Below, one piece after another: positions 35,201 through 44,235 of a stretch of DNA of 64,000 nt. The notes beneath the pieces are model-generated. The model worked only from the letters and a program-made list of their open reading frames with translations, did not search any database and was not told the origin of the DNA. Numbering within the stretch: the stretch's first letter is position 1; each line of letters begins with the position of its first letter. The translations under genes were made by a program, and so were the position numbers. Source of the DNA: Actinokineospora inagensis DSM 44258 (GTDB lineage Bacteria; Actinomycetota; Actinomycetes; Mycobacteriales; Pseudonocardiaceae); assembly GCF_000482865.1 (NCBI RefSeq), contig NZ_AXWW01000033.1, positions 30,408 through 94,407 on the forward strand, given 5' to 3'.

Positions 35201-38200
35201 ACCGCCGGGGCTCCGCCAGGACGAGCGGTTCCAGGAGGGTCAATTCGGCCACCGCACCCGCTCCGACCGACCGCGACACGGACAGCGCCAAGTCCACCAG
35301 CCCCGCCCCGGGAACGTACACCGCCCCCGAGACCCTGTGGTCCGCCAGCCACGGTTGCTCATCGAGCGACACCCGGCCGGTGAACAGGTACCCCGGCATC
35401 CCGGCGAGCGTCGTCATCCCGTCGAGCCACGGATGCACAATGCTTGCTGTCCCCCGAGGCCGCTCAACCCAATACCGTGTCCGCGCGAACGCATAGGTGG
35501 GCACGTCAACCTTGCGCGCCCCGGCGAACACACGATCCCAGTCGACCGAGTGACCGTCGAGATGCGACTCGGCGATCGTCCACAAGGGACCGGAACTGCC
35601 GCCCGCCATCACCGAGTGGCTTTCACCGGCAGCCACAGCACGCAGGCCGTCGACAACCTCCGCCACCGACTGCCCGATCACAGCAGCCCGCACCGGAAAA
35701 TGTGTCCGGCTCACGGCCGCCGTGTACGCGACATCACGCAAGGGAACAGAATTGTCCAGCCACTCCGCCCACCGACTCGCCTGCGCGCGCAACGAGGACT
35801 CGTCAACACCGGAGATCACCAGTGGATAAGCCCCGGTGATCGGCGGAGGCGCGGGTGCGGCCCCGGGTGCCTCCTCGATGACCGCGTGCGCATTGGTCCC
35901 GCTCATGCTGAACGAGCTGACCCCCGCCCGTCGCACCCGAGACCCCCGCCGCCACGGCCTGCCGTCGCGCAGGAGTTCCAGCGAGCTTCCCGCCCAGTCG
36001 ACGTGTGTACTCGGCCGCGTCGCGTGCAGTGTCGAAGGCAGCCGCTCGTGCCGCAGCGCCAAGACCATCTTGATCACGCCGACCACCCCGGCCGCCGCCT
36101 GCGTGTGCCCCAGGTTGGACTTCGCCGACCCCAGGTACAGCGGCCGTTGCCGCCCGGCGAACACAGCGGTCAACGCGTCCGCCTCGACCGGGTCGCCCAG
36201 CACCGTGCCCGTCCCGTGCGCCTCGATCGCGTCGATGTCGCGCGGGGTGAGCCGCGCGTCGGCGATGGCGTCCCGGACGACCCGCTGCTGGGCCAGGCCG
36301 TTCGGCGCGGTGAGGCCCTGGCTGCGGCCGTCCTGGTTGACGGCGGTGCCGCGCAGGACGGCCAGCACCCGGTCCCCGTCCCGCTTGGCCGCGTCGAGCC
36401 GCTTGAGCACCAAGACACCGCAGCCCTCGGCCCAGCTCGTGCCGTCCGCCTCCTCGGCGAAGCTCTTGCACCGGCCGTCGCCCGCCAGCCCGTTCAGCCT
36501 GCTGAACTCGACGAACATCTGCGGGGTGCTCATCACCGTCACCCCGCCCGCCAGCGCCAGGTCGCACTCCCCGCGCCGCAACGCGGTCGACGCCAGGTGC
36601 AGGGCCACCAGCGACGCGCTGCACGCGGTGTCGACGGTGATCGCGGGGCCTTCCAGCCCCAGCGTGTACGCGATCCGCCCGGAGACCAGGCTCGTCGCGT
36701 TGCCGGTGAGCTGGTTCCCGTCGATCGCGCCGACGTCCCAGCGCCGCTCGACGTCGTAGTCCGAGCTCATCGCCCCCAGGTAGACGCCGGTTTTGCTCCC
36801 GGCGAGGTCGTTGGGCCGCAGGTTCGCCCGCTCCAGCGCCTCCCACACCACCTCCAGCGCCAGCCGTTGCTGCGGGTCCATCGCCTTCGCCTGGCGCGGG
36901 CTCACCCCGAAGAACCCGGCGTCGAACATCTCCGCGTCCTGGAGGAAGCCGCCCGCCCGGGTGTACTTGTCGTCGAGCGCACGGAGGTCCCAGTCGCCCC
37001 ACCGCGCGGGGTACGGGCCGATCGCCTCGCGACCTGCGGACAGCAGCTCCCAGAAAGCCTCGGGGCTCTCGATCCCCCCGGGCAGCTTGCAGGCCATGCC
37101 CACGATCGCGATCGCGTCATCGGTGGGTTTCGGCGCGGCCTGCTGGACGGTGGTGGGTTGAGTTCCCACTCGGTCGAGCAGCAGCCCGGCGATCGCCTGG
37201 GGAGTGGGGTAGCTGAAGGCCAGGGCGGACGGGAGCGCGGCGCCGGTCCGGTCGACCAGGCGGTTGCGCAGTTCGACCACGGTCAGCGAGTCGAAGCCCT
37301 GTTCCCGCAAGACCTCGTCCGGACGCACCGGCTTGCCCAGGACGGTTTCCGCCTCCCGGAGCACGAGGTCGACCAGCCAGGGGAGCCGTTCGGACTCGGC
37401 GAGCGCGGCCACGTCGTCGGCCCACGAGAGGTCGGTGGGGACGTCGTCTTCCTGGTCGAGCCAGTACCGGCGGTGTTGGAAGGCGTACCCGGGCAGGTCG
37501 ACGCGGTGGCCCGCGCCCAGCACCCGCGTCCAGTCGACCGGGTGGCCGCCGCTGTGCAGGTCGCCGAGGGCACGCAGGAGTTGATCGCGACCGCCCAGAT
37601 CCCTGCGGAGGCTGCCGACCACGAGACCATCGGTGTCCGCGAGCGCCACCCCGAGGACCGGATGCGGGCTGACCTCGACGAACACGTCGTGGCCGGTGCG
37701 CGCGAGCCGGTCGAGGGCGAGGTCGAAGCGGACGGGTTCGCGCAGGTTGCGGCACCAATAATCGGCGTCCGGCGTGGCACCGGGCTCGCCGGTGACGCTG
37801 GAGTGGAACGGGATCTCGGCGGGCGCCGTGTCGACGTCGGCCAGGTCGGCGCGCAGGCCCGGCAGCAGGGCGTCCATGTGGGCGCTGTGCGAGGCGTAGT
37901 CGACCTTCACCCGTTGGCAGAACGCGCCGTCGGACTCCATCTCGGCGAGGAACCGGGTGACGGCGTCCGTGTCACCGGAGACCACTGTGGACTGTTTGGT
38001 GTTGACCACCGCGACCGACAGCGCGTCGCCGTAGGGCTTGATCCGGTCGCGGACCTCGTCCACCGGCCGCTCGACCAGGCCCATCGCCCCGGGAACGGCG
38101 CGATCGCGGACGGCCTGGCTGCGCAGGGCGACAACTCGGGCACCCTCGTCGACGCTCAACGCCCCACTGACGACCGCCGCCGACACCTCACCCTGGCTGT

Positions 38201-39968
38201 GCCCGACCACGGCCGCAGGCTCGACACCCCACGACCGCCACACGGCCGCCAGACCGAGGTACACCGCGAACAAGGCAGGCTGCACGACGTCGACCCGCGT
38301 GTCGTCCAGGTCGGTCTCGCCGAGCAGGAACGCCAACACCGACCACCCCGTGTGCGGGCGCAGGGCCGCGTCGCAGTCCTCGATCGCGGCCCGGAACACG
38401 TCGCTCTGGTCGAGCAGGTTCCGGCCCATGCCGGTCCACTGGCCGCCCTGACCAGGGAAAACGAATACGACCTTGCCGCGATCGGCCGCCTGCCTGCCGT
38501 CGAGCGCCCGCAGCCCGGTGATCGCCTCGTCCACCGTTCGAGCCACCACGGCGCCTCGAACGGCCAGGTGGCTCCGGGTGGTCGCCAGCGAGTACGCGAC
38601 GTCCGTCAGGCTCGTCGAGTCCGTGAGGTGATCGGCCAACCGCTCCGCGTTCCGTACCAGAGCCTGCTCGGTCGCGCCGGAGACGACCAGGCACACCGGT
38701 TGGTCGGTCGCGCTCGACGGCACCGGTTGGTCCGGGGCCGGACCGAGGGCGACGTGCGCGTTGGTCCCGCCGAACCCGAAACTGCTCACCCCGGCGAACC
38801 GCGACCCGGTCCAGGCGTGGTGCTCGGTCACGACCTCCAGCCCGGTGAAGTCGATGTCCGGGTTCGGGGTCCGGAAGTGCAGACTCGGCGGGATCACTCC
38901 ATTGTGGATGGCCAGCGCGGCCTTGATGAACCCCAGGATGCCCGCTGCGGGCTCCAGGTGCCCGAAGTTCGTCTTGGCGGAGCCGATCCGCAGTGGTTCC
39001 GCCCGATCAGGCCCGAAAACACGGCCCAGCGCAGCCGCTTCGACGGTGTCGCCCAGCGGTGTTCCCGTGCCGTGCGCCTCGCTGTAGGAAACCTCGCTCG
39101 GTGGGATACCGGCGTCTTGCCACGCTGACCGAAGCACGTCGATCTGCGCGTCGAGGCTGGGTGCGGTCAAGCCGTCCGTGGCGCCGTCGTTGTTGACCGC
39201 ACTCCCGTGCACCACAGCGTAGATCCGGTCGCCATCGGCCAGAGCGTCGGAAAGTCGGCGCAGCACAACGACTCCACAGCCCTCGCCGCGCACATAACCG
39301 TTGCCCTCGGCGTCGAAAGCGCGGCAACGGCCATCGGGACTCTGGGTGCCGAGCTTGGTCATCGCGACGGACGTGTGCGGGTGCAGCATCAGGTTGACGC
39401 CGCCCGCGAGCGCGACGTCGGTCTCACCCGACCGCAGGCCCTGGACCGCCAAGTGTACCGCGACCAGCGACGAACTCGACGCCGTCGCCACCGTCATCGC
39501 CGGGCCGCGCAGCCCCAGCGCGTGCGCGATCCGGGCCGGGATCACCGAGTTGTCCCAGCCGGTGGCCGAATGCGCCCGGATCGCCGTGGGGTCACCACCG
39601 GTGAACAGCGCGTATTCCTGCCACATCGCTCCGAAGTAGACTCCGGTGCGTGATCCGGCCAGGCCTCCCGGCGCCACCCGCGCGTCCTCCAGCGCCGACC
39701 ACGCCACCTCCAGGGCGAGCCGCTGCTGCGGGTCCATCTGCCGGGCCTCGATGGGCGAGATGCCGAAGAACCCGGCGTCGAACCCGGCGATGTCGTCGAG
39801 GAACCCTCCCCACCGGGGTAGATCGGCCCATTCGGCGGCGTTCCAACGGTTCGCGGGCACCTCGCGGATCGCGTCGACCCCGTCGAGGAACGCCCGCCAG
39901 ATCTCGGCCAGACTGTCCAACAAGGACGGTAGGCGGCAGCCGATGCCGACGACGGCGATGCTGCTCAT
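32256..39968 (-). CDS. Type I PKS: KS(Ser)-AT-ACP-KS-DH-ER-KR-ACP
   Basis: 2570 aa from the ATG at 39968, chosen over 39986 because GGAGG lies five bases before it. Module 1 has a KS whose active Cys is Ser164 (TATASSSSL), with both His motifs intact. Its AT has GHSQGE near 588 and YASH near 690, typical of methylmalonyl-CoA, and its ACP has GFDSL near 889. Module 2 has a normal KS (DTACSAS near 1113) followed by only a short linker (PLWTIAESHLDGHSVDW) where an AT should be, then DH (HRVSGAVYVPG near 1541), ER (HSAAGGVG near 2053), KR (LITGGLGELG near 2231, LDD present, so B-type; YAAAN) and ACP (GLDSL near 2524). Module 1 looks like a decarboxylating loading module. Full reduction is predicted in module 2. 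Confidence 0.92.
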   Translation of the reverse strand: MSSIAVVGIGCRLPSLLDSLAEIWRAFLDGVDAIREVPANRWNAAEWADLPRWGGFLDDIAGFDAGFFGISPIEARQMDPQQRLALEVAWSALEDARVAPGGLAGSRTGVYFGAMWQEYALFTGGDPTAIRAHSATGWDNSVIPARIAHALGLRGPAMTVATASSSSLVAVHLAVQGLRSGETDVALAGGVNLMLHPHTSVAMTKLGTQSPDGRCRAFDAEGNGYVRGEGCGVVVLRRLSDALADGDRIYAVVHGSAVNNDGATDGLTAPSLDAQIDVLRSAWQDAGIPPSEVSYSEAHGTGTPLGDTVEAAALGRVFGPDRAEPLRIGSAKTNFGHLEPAAGILGFIKAALAIHNGVIPPSLHFRTPNPDIDFTGLEVVTEHHAWTGSRFAGVSSFGFGGTNAHVALGPAPDQPVPSSATDQPVCLVVSGATEQALVRNAERLADHLTDSTSLTDVAYSLATTRSHLAVRGAVVARTVDEAITGLRALDGRQAADRGKVVFVFPGQGGQWTGMGRNLLDQSDVFRAAIEDCDAALRPHTGWSVLAFLLGETDLDDTRVDVVQPALFAVYLGLAAVWRSWGVEPAAVVGHSQGEVSAAVVSGALSVDEGARVVALRSQAVRDRAVPGAMGLVERPVDEVRDRIKPYGDALSVAVVNTKQSTVVSGDTDAVTRFLAEMESDGAFCQRVKVDYASHSAHMDALLPGLRADLADVDTAPAEIPFHSSVTGEPGATPDADYWCRNLREPVRFDLALDRLARTGHDVFVEVSPHPVLGVALADTDGLVVGSLRRDLGGRDQLLRALGDLHSGGHPVDWTRVLGAGHRVDLPGYAFQHRRYWLDQEDDVPTDLSWADDVAALAESERLPWLVDLVLREAETVLGKPVRPDEVLREQGFDSLTVVELRNRLVDRTGAALPSALAFSYPTPQAIAGLLLDRVGTQPTTVQQAAPKPTDDAIAIVGMACKLPGGIESPEAFWELLSAGREAIGPYPARWGDWDLRALDDKYTRAGGFLQDAEMFDAGFFGVSPRQAKAMDPQQRLALEVVWEALERANLRPNDLAGSKTGVYLGAMSSDYDVERRWDVGAIDGNQLTGNATSLVSGRIAYTLGLEGPAITVDTACSASLVALHLASTALRRGECDLALAGGVTVMSTPQMFVEFSRLNGLAGDGRCKSFAEEADGTSWAEGCGVLVLKRLDAAKRDGDRVLAVLRGTAVNQDGRSQGLTAPNGLAQQRVVRDAIADARLTPRDIDAIEAHGTGTVLGDPVEADALTAVFAGRQRPLYLGSAKSNLGHTQAAAGVVGVIKMVLALRHERLPSTLHATRPSTHVDWAGSSLELLRDGRPWRRGSRVRRAGVSSFSMSGTNAHAVIEEAPGAAPAPPPITGAYPLVISGVDESSLRAQASRWAEWLDNSVPLRDVAYTAAVSRTHFPVRAAVIGQSVAEVVDGLRAVAAGESHSVMAGGSSGPLWTIAESHLDGHSVDWDRVFAGARKVDVPTYAFARTRYWVERPRGTASIVHPWLDGMTTLAGMPGYLFTGRVSLDEQPWLADHRVSGAVYVPGAGLVDLALSVSRSVGAGAVAELTLLEPLVLAEPRRLQITVGAADSRGRYAFALFSQAEDTVDSLAWERHATGELATPSGSTSIPVAPVAEPVDLGGFYSRTQEVGLDYGQAFQGLRELAREGGAFQGRVELPESLVPGGYGLHPALLDSALHVVVAGLLESGSVSGPPLPFLWTDVELYQTGCTELVVRGEITLGEDTDRVSLVLIDPAGSLVARVGGLQLRRPRPAEHLYRVEFDAVQLAESGPSNARRVVFPGKGGVATLRELQESLGDEQAELVWVTRRGVSASPDDDVSGWDSGAVWGLVRAARAEQPDRVLRVVDVDSDSPDFLARALDGSDEPELVLRGESAFVPRLRPIKDDVLTLSGDWRLTIRERGRLDAFTIESSDDVGPSSGEVLVEVRAAGVNFRDVLNALDIVPAPRLGLECAGVVLEVGADVTNVRPGDRVMGLAMGTFSRTARMDVSRVVRIPESLTFAEAATIPVAFITALHALSDVVPGERVLVHSAAGGVGMAAVRLAHLRGAEVFATASPGKWPAVRALGLDNAHIRSSRDTGFEAAWSDGVDVVLNSLAGEFTDASLRLLREGGRFYEIGKTDLRSQVPVGVEYHAYDVTTDIPPERFSAMLTELAVLFDKGVLEPLPFEAYDVRHAPEALRYMQQARHVGKVVLTMPRGLDPEGTVLITGGLGELGRALADHLVREYGVRRLVLSSRRGGAGPAAESIVRDLEALGASVRVVACDVANRDEVAALVDSEESWTGVFHLAGVLDDGLVPGFTEDRLRRVLAPKVDGARHLDELTERLDLAAFVLFSSVAGTVGTAGQSGYAAANASLDALAARRRKRGLAGISLAFGLWEQSGVGMTAHLGKAELGRLRRQGVGTLSVEEGLRALDVALTRPEPYLVPVRLELASLRHALGAARPPAVLRALVRTAPLDTMDTRAEHRETVVLDVVRGEVAAVLGLPGPEAVPPDKTLRSLGLDSLTMVELRNRLSTRAKLKLPATLAFDYPTADAIAALLRERGV

Positions 39969-39982
39969 GTGCGCCTCCTCGC

Positions 39983-42900
39983 TCATTCGGCGTAGGTCTC
40001 GACGCAGACCCGTTCGATGACGGCCAGCGACGCGTCTTCGTTGAGGACGGTCATGTGGTTGGCCACGTCGATGTCCACCACGCGCAGGTCGGTGAGTTCC
40101 CGCGCCCAGTCCTGCCGGTAGTTGATCCCGTCCAGCGAGAACGTCTCGCCGACCACCTGGAAGTACGGCGCCAGCTCACCCATGAACAGGCCACGGCGGT
40201 TGTGGAAGTACGTGCTGCCAACGGCTTCCGGGTCGGGCAGCGGCTGGATCCGGTACTCGTCGATCCGGTAGGCGAGCTGGACCCGGATGTTGCGCTCGAT
40301 GAAACCGATCACCTGGTCCCGGCGCATCGCCATCCCGCGCCGCACCGCGAGATCGGCCAGCCGGGGCACGAACTCCGCGTCCGGGCACCCGGCCACCTCG
40401 TCCCGGTGGATCAACCACGGCCGGACCTTGGTCAAGTCCTGCTCACCGGCGGGCCACAGCAACGAGTTCACCACCTGCAGCGCGGCGCTCTGTTCGGAGG
40501 AGACGCCACTGGCGTTCGACGCGGCCAGGCCGGTGTTGTCCGGCGAGTCCACCATCGTCAAAGTGGTCACCGCATGTCCACGCAGTTGCAGTTGCCGGGT
40601 CATCTCGTAGGCGACGATCCCGCCGAGGCAGAACCCGCCGAGGTCGTACGGCCCTTCGGGTTGGACGCTGCGCAGCGCGTCGATGTAGTACTCCGCCATT
40701 CGCGAGACCCCCACGACCGGGGTGTCCTCGGTCATGAACCCGCGAGCCTGGATGCCGTAGAACGGGCGGTTGATCCTGGCCGCGATTGTGCGGAACGACT
40801 CCACACTCGCCAACGCGCCGTGAATCCAGAACACCGGCCGACCATCGGAGATCCCATTCAGGTGCAGGAGTTCCGGGAACCGCGATCCGACGGCGGTATT
40901 GGCCTCGACGGTGGACAGCCGTGCCGCGATGTCGTCGACCGTGTTGTCCACCTGCAGCCAGTCCGGTTGGAAGCCGGGGAAAGCCGCGCGTACCCGCCCG
41001 AGCACGCCGATCAGCAGCAGCGAGTTGAGCCCGTAGTCGGCGAGCGACCGGGTGCTGTCGATCTCGCGGGGCTCCAAGCCCAGCACCGACGCCATGAGTT
41101 CGGTGACGAAGTCCCTCGGGCCGGTGGCCGATGACGGGGGAACCGGGGTTCGCGCGCTGAAGCAGGTGCGGTGGGCGAACGGGTAGCCCGGCAGCGGAAC
41201 GCGCCGCCGCGGAGTCCCTTCGTGCAACAGCGCCCAGTCCACCGGACCACCGGCGACCCAGCGCTCCGCCAGGACTTCCGGCCGGACCGACCGCACCTCG
41301 GTCTGGTGGTCGTCGCGCGCGCTCGCGACCCGGGCGCGCGCGTGCGGGTCGTCGTTCAGCCAGCCGTCCAGGATCTCGACCGCCTCGTCGCTGTCCGCCG
41401 CGACCAGCGCCACCCGGTGCTCCATCGGCTCCCGCCCCACCTGCAGCGTGTACGCGACGTCCGCCCAGGCGCCGGTGCCGACGTTCTTCAACCAGCTCAC
41501 CAGCCGCCGCGCCCGCTCCCGCAAGGCATCCTCGGTCTTGCCGGACAGGACGAGCACCTGCGGCGAGGGCTCGCTCCGGCCGGGCTCGCCGGTGACGTGT
41601 TGCTCCAGCACGACGTGCGCGTTCACGCCGGAGATCCCGAAGCTGTTGACGCTCGCGCGCCGGGGGAGTGGCCGGCCGTCCTCGCCCGTGCGGACCGGCC
41701 AGCCGATGGTCTCGGTGGCGGGCCGCAGTGGTGTGCCGCCGAACGGGATGTCCGGGTGCGGTCGACCGAACCCGGGGATGGCCGGGATCGTGCCGCGCCG
41801 GATCGCCTGCACCGCCTTCACCAGCGCGGCCAGCCCGGAGAACACCTCGGTGTGCCCGATCGTCGGCTTCATGCTGCCCAGGTACACCGGGTCCGGGCCG
41901 CGCAGGGTCGCGCCGAGCGCCGAGACCTCCGCGCTGTCAGCCAGGACCGAACTCATGCTGTGCGTCTCGACGTAGGCCACGGTCGCCGGGTCGACATCGG
42001 CATCGGCGTAGGCCCGGGTGATCGCGGACTTCATGCCTCGGATGTTCGGTGCGGTGAACGACACCCCCTTGCCGCCGTGCGCGACGCCGGTGCCGCGCAC
42101 GATCCCGTAGACGAAGTCCCCGTCCTCGACCGCCCGGCGCAACGGCTTGATCAGCACCGCGCCAACTCCCTCGCCGCGCGCGATGCCGTCTGAGTCCTGT
42201 TGGAACGGACGGACGTCACCGGTCGGGCTGAGCATCCCGGCTGTCCGCATGCCCGCGAACCCGGCGGGCGAGGCGACCAGGTTCACCGCGCCGACCAAGG
42301 CTTGGTCGCACTCACCGTCGCGAATGGATCGGATGGCGCGGTGCAGGGCGACCAGTGACGACGAGCACGTGGTGTCGCACTGTTCACTGGGGCCTGGCAG
42401 GTCCAGCAGGTAAGAGATCCGGTTCGGGATCATCGCGGGCGACGGCAGCCCGGTCAGGCTGGGACCGTCGTCGGCGACCGGTTGGTACTCGCTGGGTCCG
42501 GCCGCGATGAACACGCCGGTCGGCCGGACCCGCAGGTCGGCGGGTTGGTAGCCCGCGTCCTCGATGGCGTTCCACGCGGCCATCAACACCAACCGGAGCT
42601 CGGGGGAGACCTGGCGGGCCTCGGTCACCGACATGCCGAAGAACAGCGGGTCGAACTCGTGGACGCCGTCCAGAAAGCCCGCCCAGGTCCCCGTGGTGTC
42701 CGCGGCGGCGTGCGGCGCCCAGTCCAGCCGATCCGCAGGCGGGTTGGTGATGCACCGCGTGCCCTGCTCGACGATCCGCCAGAACTCGTCGATGTCGTCC
42801 GCCTGGGGAAACCGCGCCGACATCCCGATGATGGCGATTCCGTCCGGGACAGCCTGCTCGACCGGTTGGGAGTCGCCGACCTCGGAGCTGGGCTCTACGG

Positions 42901-44227
42901 TGCTGAATTCCCTGGCGATGAACTCGACGAGATCGGCGAGGGTCGTGTACTCGAACAGGACTGTGATGTCGAGGTCGATGTCCAACTTCTCGCCCACGGC
43001 ACGCGCGACCTGCACCGCGAAGATCGAGTCGAGACCGTAGCCTGCGAAGGGCTCGGTCCGCACGATCCGGGAGCGGTCGATCCGCAGCGAGCCTGCCAGC
43101 ACGTCCAGCACCGTGTCCTCGATGTGCGCTGCCGGACCGGTCGGTGTCGATTGTGTGAGTGGCTCGGGCTTTGGCCAGGATCGCTGCACGACCCCGTCGC
43201 TCTCGGCCACGATGATCTGTTGACCGAGGTCCGCCGCCTCCCGGGCCGGGAACGTGACCGGCCCGAACCCTTCCTCGGCGAGGACGCGCTGCCAGTGATC
43301 GGCGGACAGGATCGGGCTACCCGGGATGCGCCATTCCGGGTCCTCGAACCGCCACCAGCCTTCGAGCAGACCGAAGGTGAACTGGTTGAGCAGGTTGTTC
43401 ACGGTCAACTCGTTGAGCAAGAGCAAGCCGCCTGGTCTCAGGGCGGCCTTGGTGTTGCGCAGCGTTGTGCGGATGTTCTTGGTGGCGTGCAGCACGTTCG
43501 CGGCGATGACCACGTCGTACTCGCCAACGGGAATCCCTTGCTCGGTAAGGGGATTCTCGACGTTGAGGATGTGGTAGGCCAAGAACGGGTTCCCCGGCCC
43601 GTATGACCGTTCGGCGTGTTCCAGGAACGCGCGGGAGAGATCGGTGTAGCAGTATTCCCGAACCGCCAAGCCCTCGGCTTGCAGTGCTCGCAGGACAACG
43701 GCACTCGTGGCTCCCGTACCCGCGCCGATCTCCAGGATTCTCGGTGGGCTCCCAGCCGAACTCCGCAAGTGGGTCACCAGCTCGGTGGCCAGCACGCGGT
43801 TGAAGAACTCCGACGCCGGATTCGTCTTGTACGCGGTTTCCACCAGCTCCATGGACGACCCGGGGAACATCACCTCGGTGGCGAGCCGTTCCCCGGTCAG
43901 GATCTCGGGCAACGCTCGGAGCATCGTCTCGACCAAGACGTGCGTGGCCGCGAGATCCGGGTTCGCCCGCCAGCGCGGCTTGACCGATTCCCAGTCCCGC
44001 CACAACTCGGCCAGAGGTCGAACCGGCCTGTCCACGGCGGTGATCTCGGCGTCTTGGCACCGCAGGTAACCCTCGACTGCCAACACGCGCACGCATTCGG
44101 CGAACCACGAGTCGTACACCGGCAGCACGCCTGCCGCCTCCCGGGCGGCCGGTGTGGTTCGGGGAGATCGGAACGCGCCCAGGGACTGGAGGTGGGACCA
44201 CAGGAAATCGAGCAGAAGCTGTTTCAT
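39983..44227 (-). CDS. Trans-AT PKS: MT-ACP-KS-ACP-TE
   Basis: 1414 aa, ATG start nine bases after the upstream stop. Order: methyltransferase (ILEIGAGTG near 161, YTDLSRAFL), ACP (YGLDSI near 397), KS with Cys in CDTTCSSSL near 619, ACP (YGLNSLLL near 1063) and thioesterase. No AT, KR or DH is present. The KS region normally reading EAHGTGT is ETHSMSS near 751; the His is kept and the Gly/Thr are lost. The TE nucleophile motif is GGFCLGG near 1197, so Cys replaces Ser. The leading MT-ACP completes the KS-DH-KR unit that ends the upstream protein, a split module. This protein should release the finished chain. Confidence 0.92.
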   Translation of the reverse strand: MKQLLLDFLWSHLQSLGAFRSPRTTPAAREAAGVLPVYDSWFAECVRVLAVEGYLRCQDAEITAVDRPVRPLAELWRDWESVKPRWRANPDLAATHVLVETMLRALPEILTGERLATEVMFPGSSMELVETAYKTNPASEFFNRVLATELVTHLRSSAGSPPRILEIGAGTGATSAVVLRALQAEGLAVREYCYTDLSRAFLEHAERSYGPGNPFLAYHILNVENPLTEQGIPVGEYDVVIAANVLHATKNIRTTLRNTKAALRPGGLLLLNELTVNNLLNQFTFGLLEGWWRFEDPEWRIPGSPILSADHWQRVLAEEGFGPVTFPAREAADLGQQIIVAESDGVVQRSWPKPEPLTQSTPTGPAAHIEDTVLDVLAGSLRIDRSRIVRTEPFAGYGLDSIFAVQVARAVGEKLDIDLDITVLFEYTTLADLVEFIAREFSTVEPSSEVGDSQPVEQAVPDGIAIIGMSARFPQADDIDEFWRIVEQGTRCITNPPADRLDWAPHAAADTTGTWAGFLDGVHEFDPLFFGMSVTEARQVSPELRLVLMAAWNAIEDAGYQPADLRVRPTGVFIAAGPSEYQPVADDGPSLTGLPSPAMIPNRISYLLDLPGPSEQCDTTCSSSLVALHRAIRSIRDGECDQALVGAVNLVASPAGFAGMRTAGMLSPTGDVRPFQQDSDGIARGEGVGAVLIKPLRRAVEDGDFVYGIVRGTGVAHGGKGVSFTAPNIRGMKSAITRAYADADVDPATVAYVETHSMSSVLADSAEVSALGATLRGPDPVYLGSMKPTIGHTEVFSGLAALVKAVQAIRRGTIPAIPGFGRPHPDIPFGGTPLRPATETIGWPVRTGEDGRPLPRRASVNSFGISGVNAHVVLEQHVTGEPGRSEPSPQVLVLSGKTEDALRERARRLVSWLKNVGTGAWADVAYTLQVGREPMEHRVALVAADSDEAVEILDGWLNDDPHARARVASARDDHQTEVRSVRPEVLAERWVAGGPVDWALLHEGTPRRRVPLPGYPFAHRTCFSARTPVPPSSATGPRDFVTELMASVLGLEPREIDSTRSLADYGLNSLLLIGVLGRVRAAFPGFQPDWLQVDNTVDDIAARLSTVEANTAVGSRFPELLHLNGISDGRPVFWIHGALASVESFRTIAARINRPFYGIQARGFMTEDTPVVGVSRMAEYYIDALRSVQPEGPYDLGGFCLGGIVAYEMTRQLQLRGHAVTTLTMVDSPDNTGLAASNASGVSSEQSAALQVVNSLLWPAGEQDLTKVRPWLIHRDEVAGCPDAEFVPRLADLAVRRGMAMRRDQVIGFIERNIRVQLAYRIDEYRIQPLPDPEAVGSTYFHNRRGLFMGELAPYFQVVGETFSLDGINYRQDWARELTDLRVVDIDVANHMTVLNEDASLAVIERVCVETYAE

Positions 44228-44235
44228 CGGGTTCC

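Noticed and set aside
35480..35860. AT domain lost by frameshift in module 2
   Set aside because: The frame stays open and the KS-to-DH linker is short and continuous, so the AT is absent by design or old deletion, not by a frameshift.
35337..39128. 1263-aa open frame on the + strand
   Set aside because: Antisense to unmistakable PKS domains; low-complexity composition.
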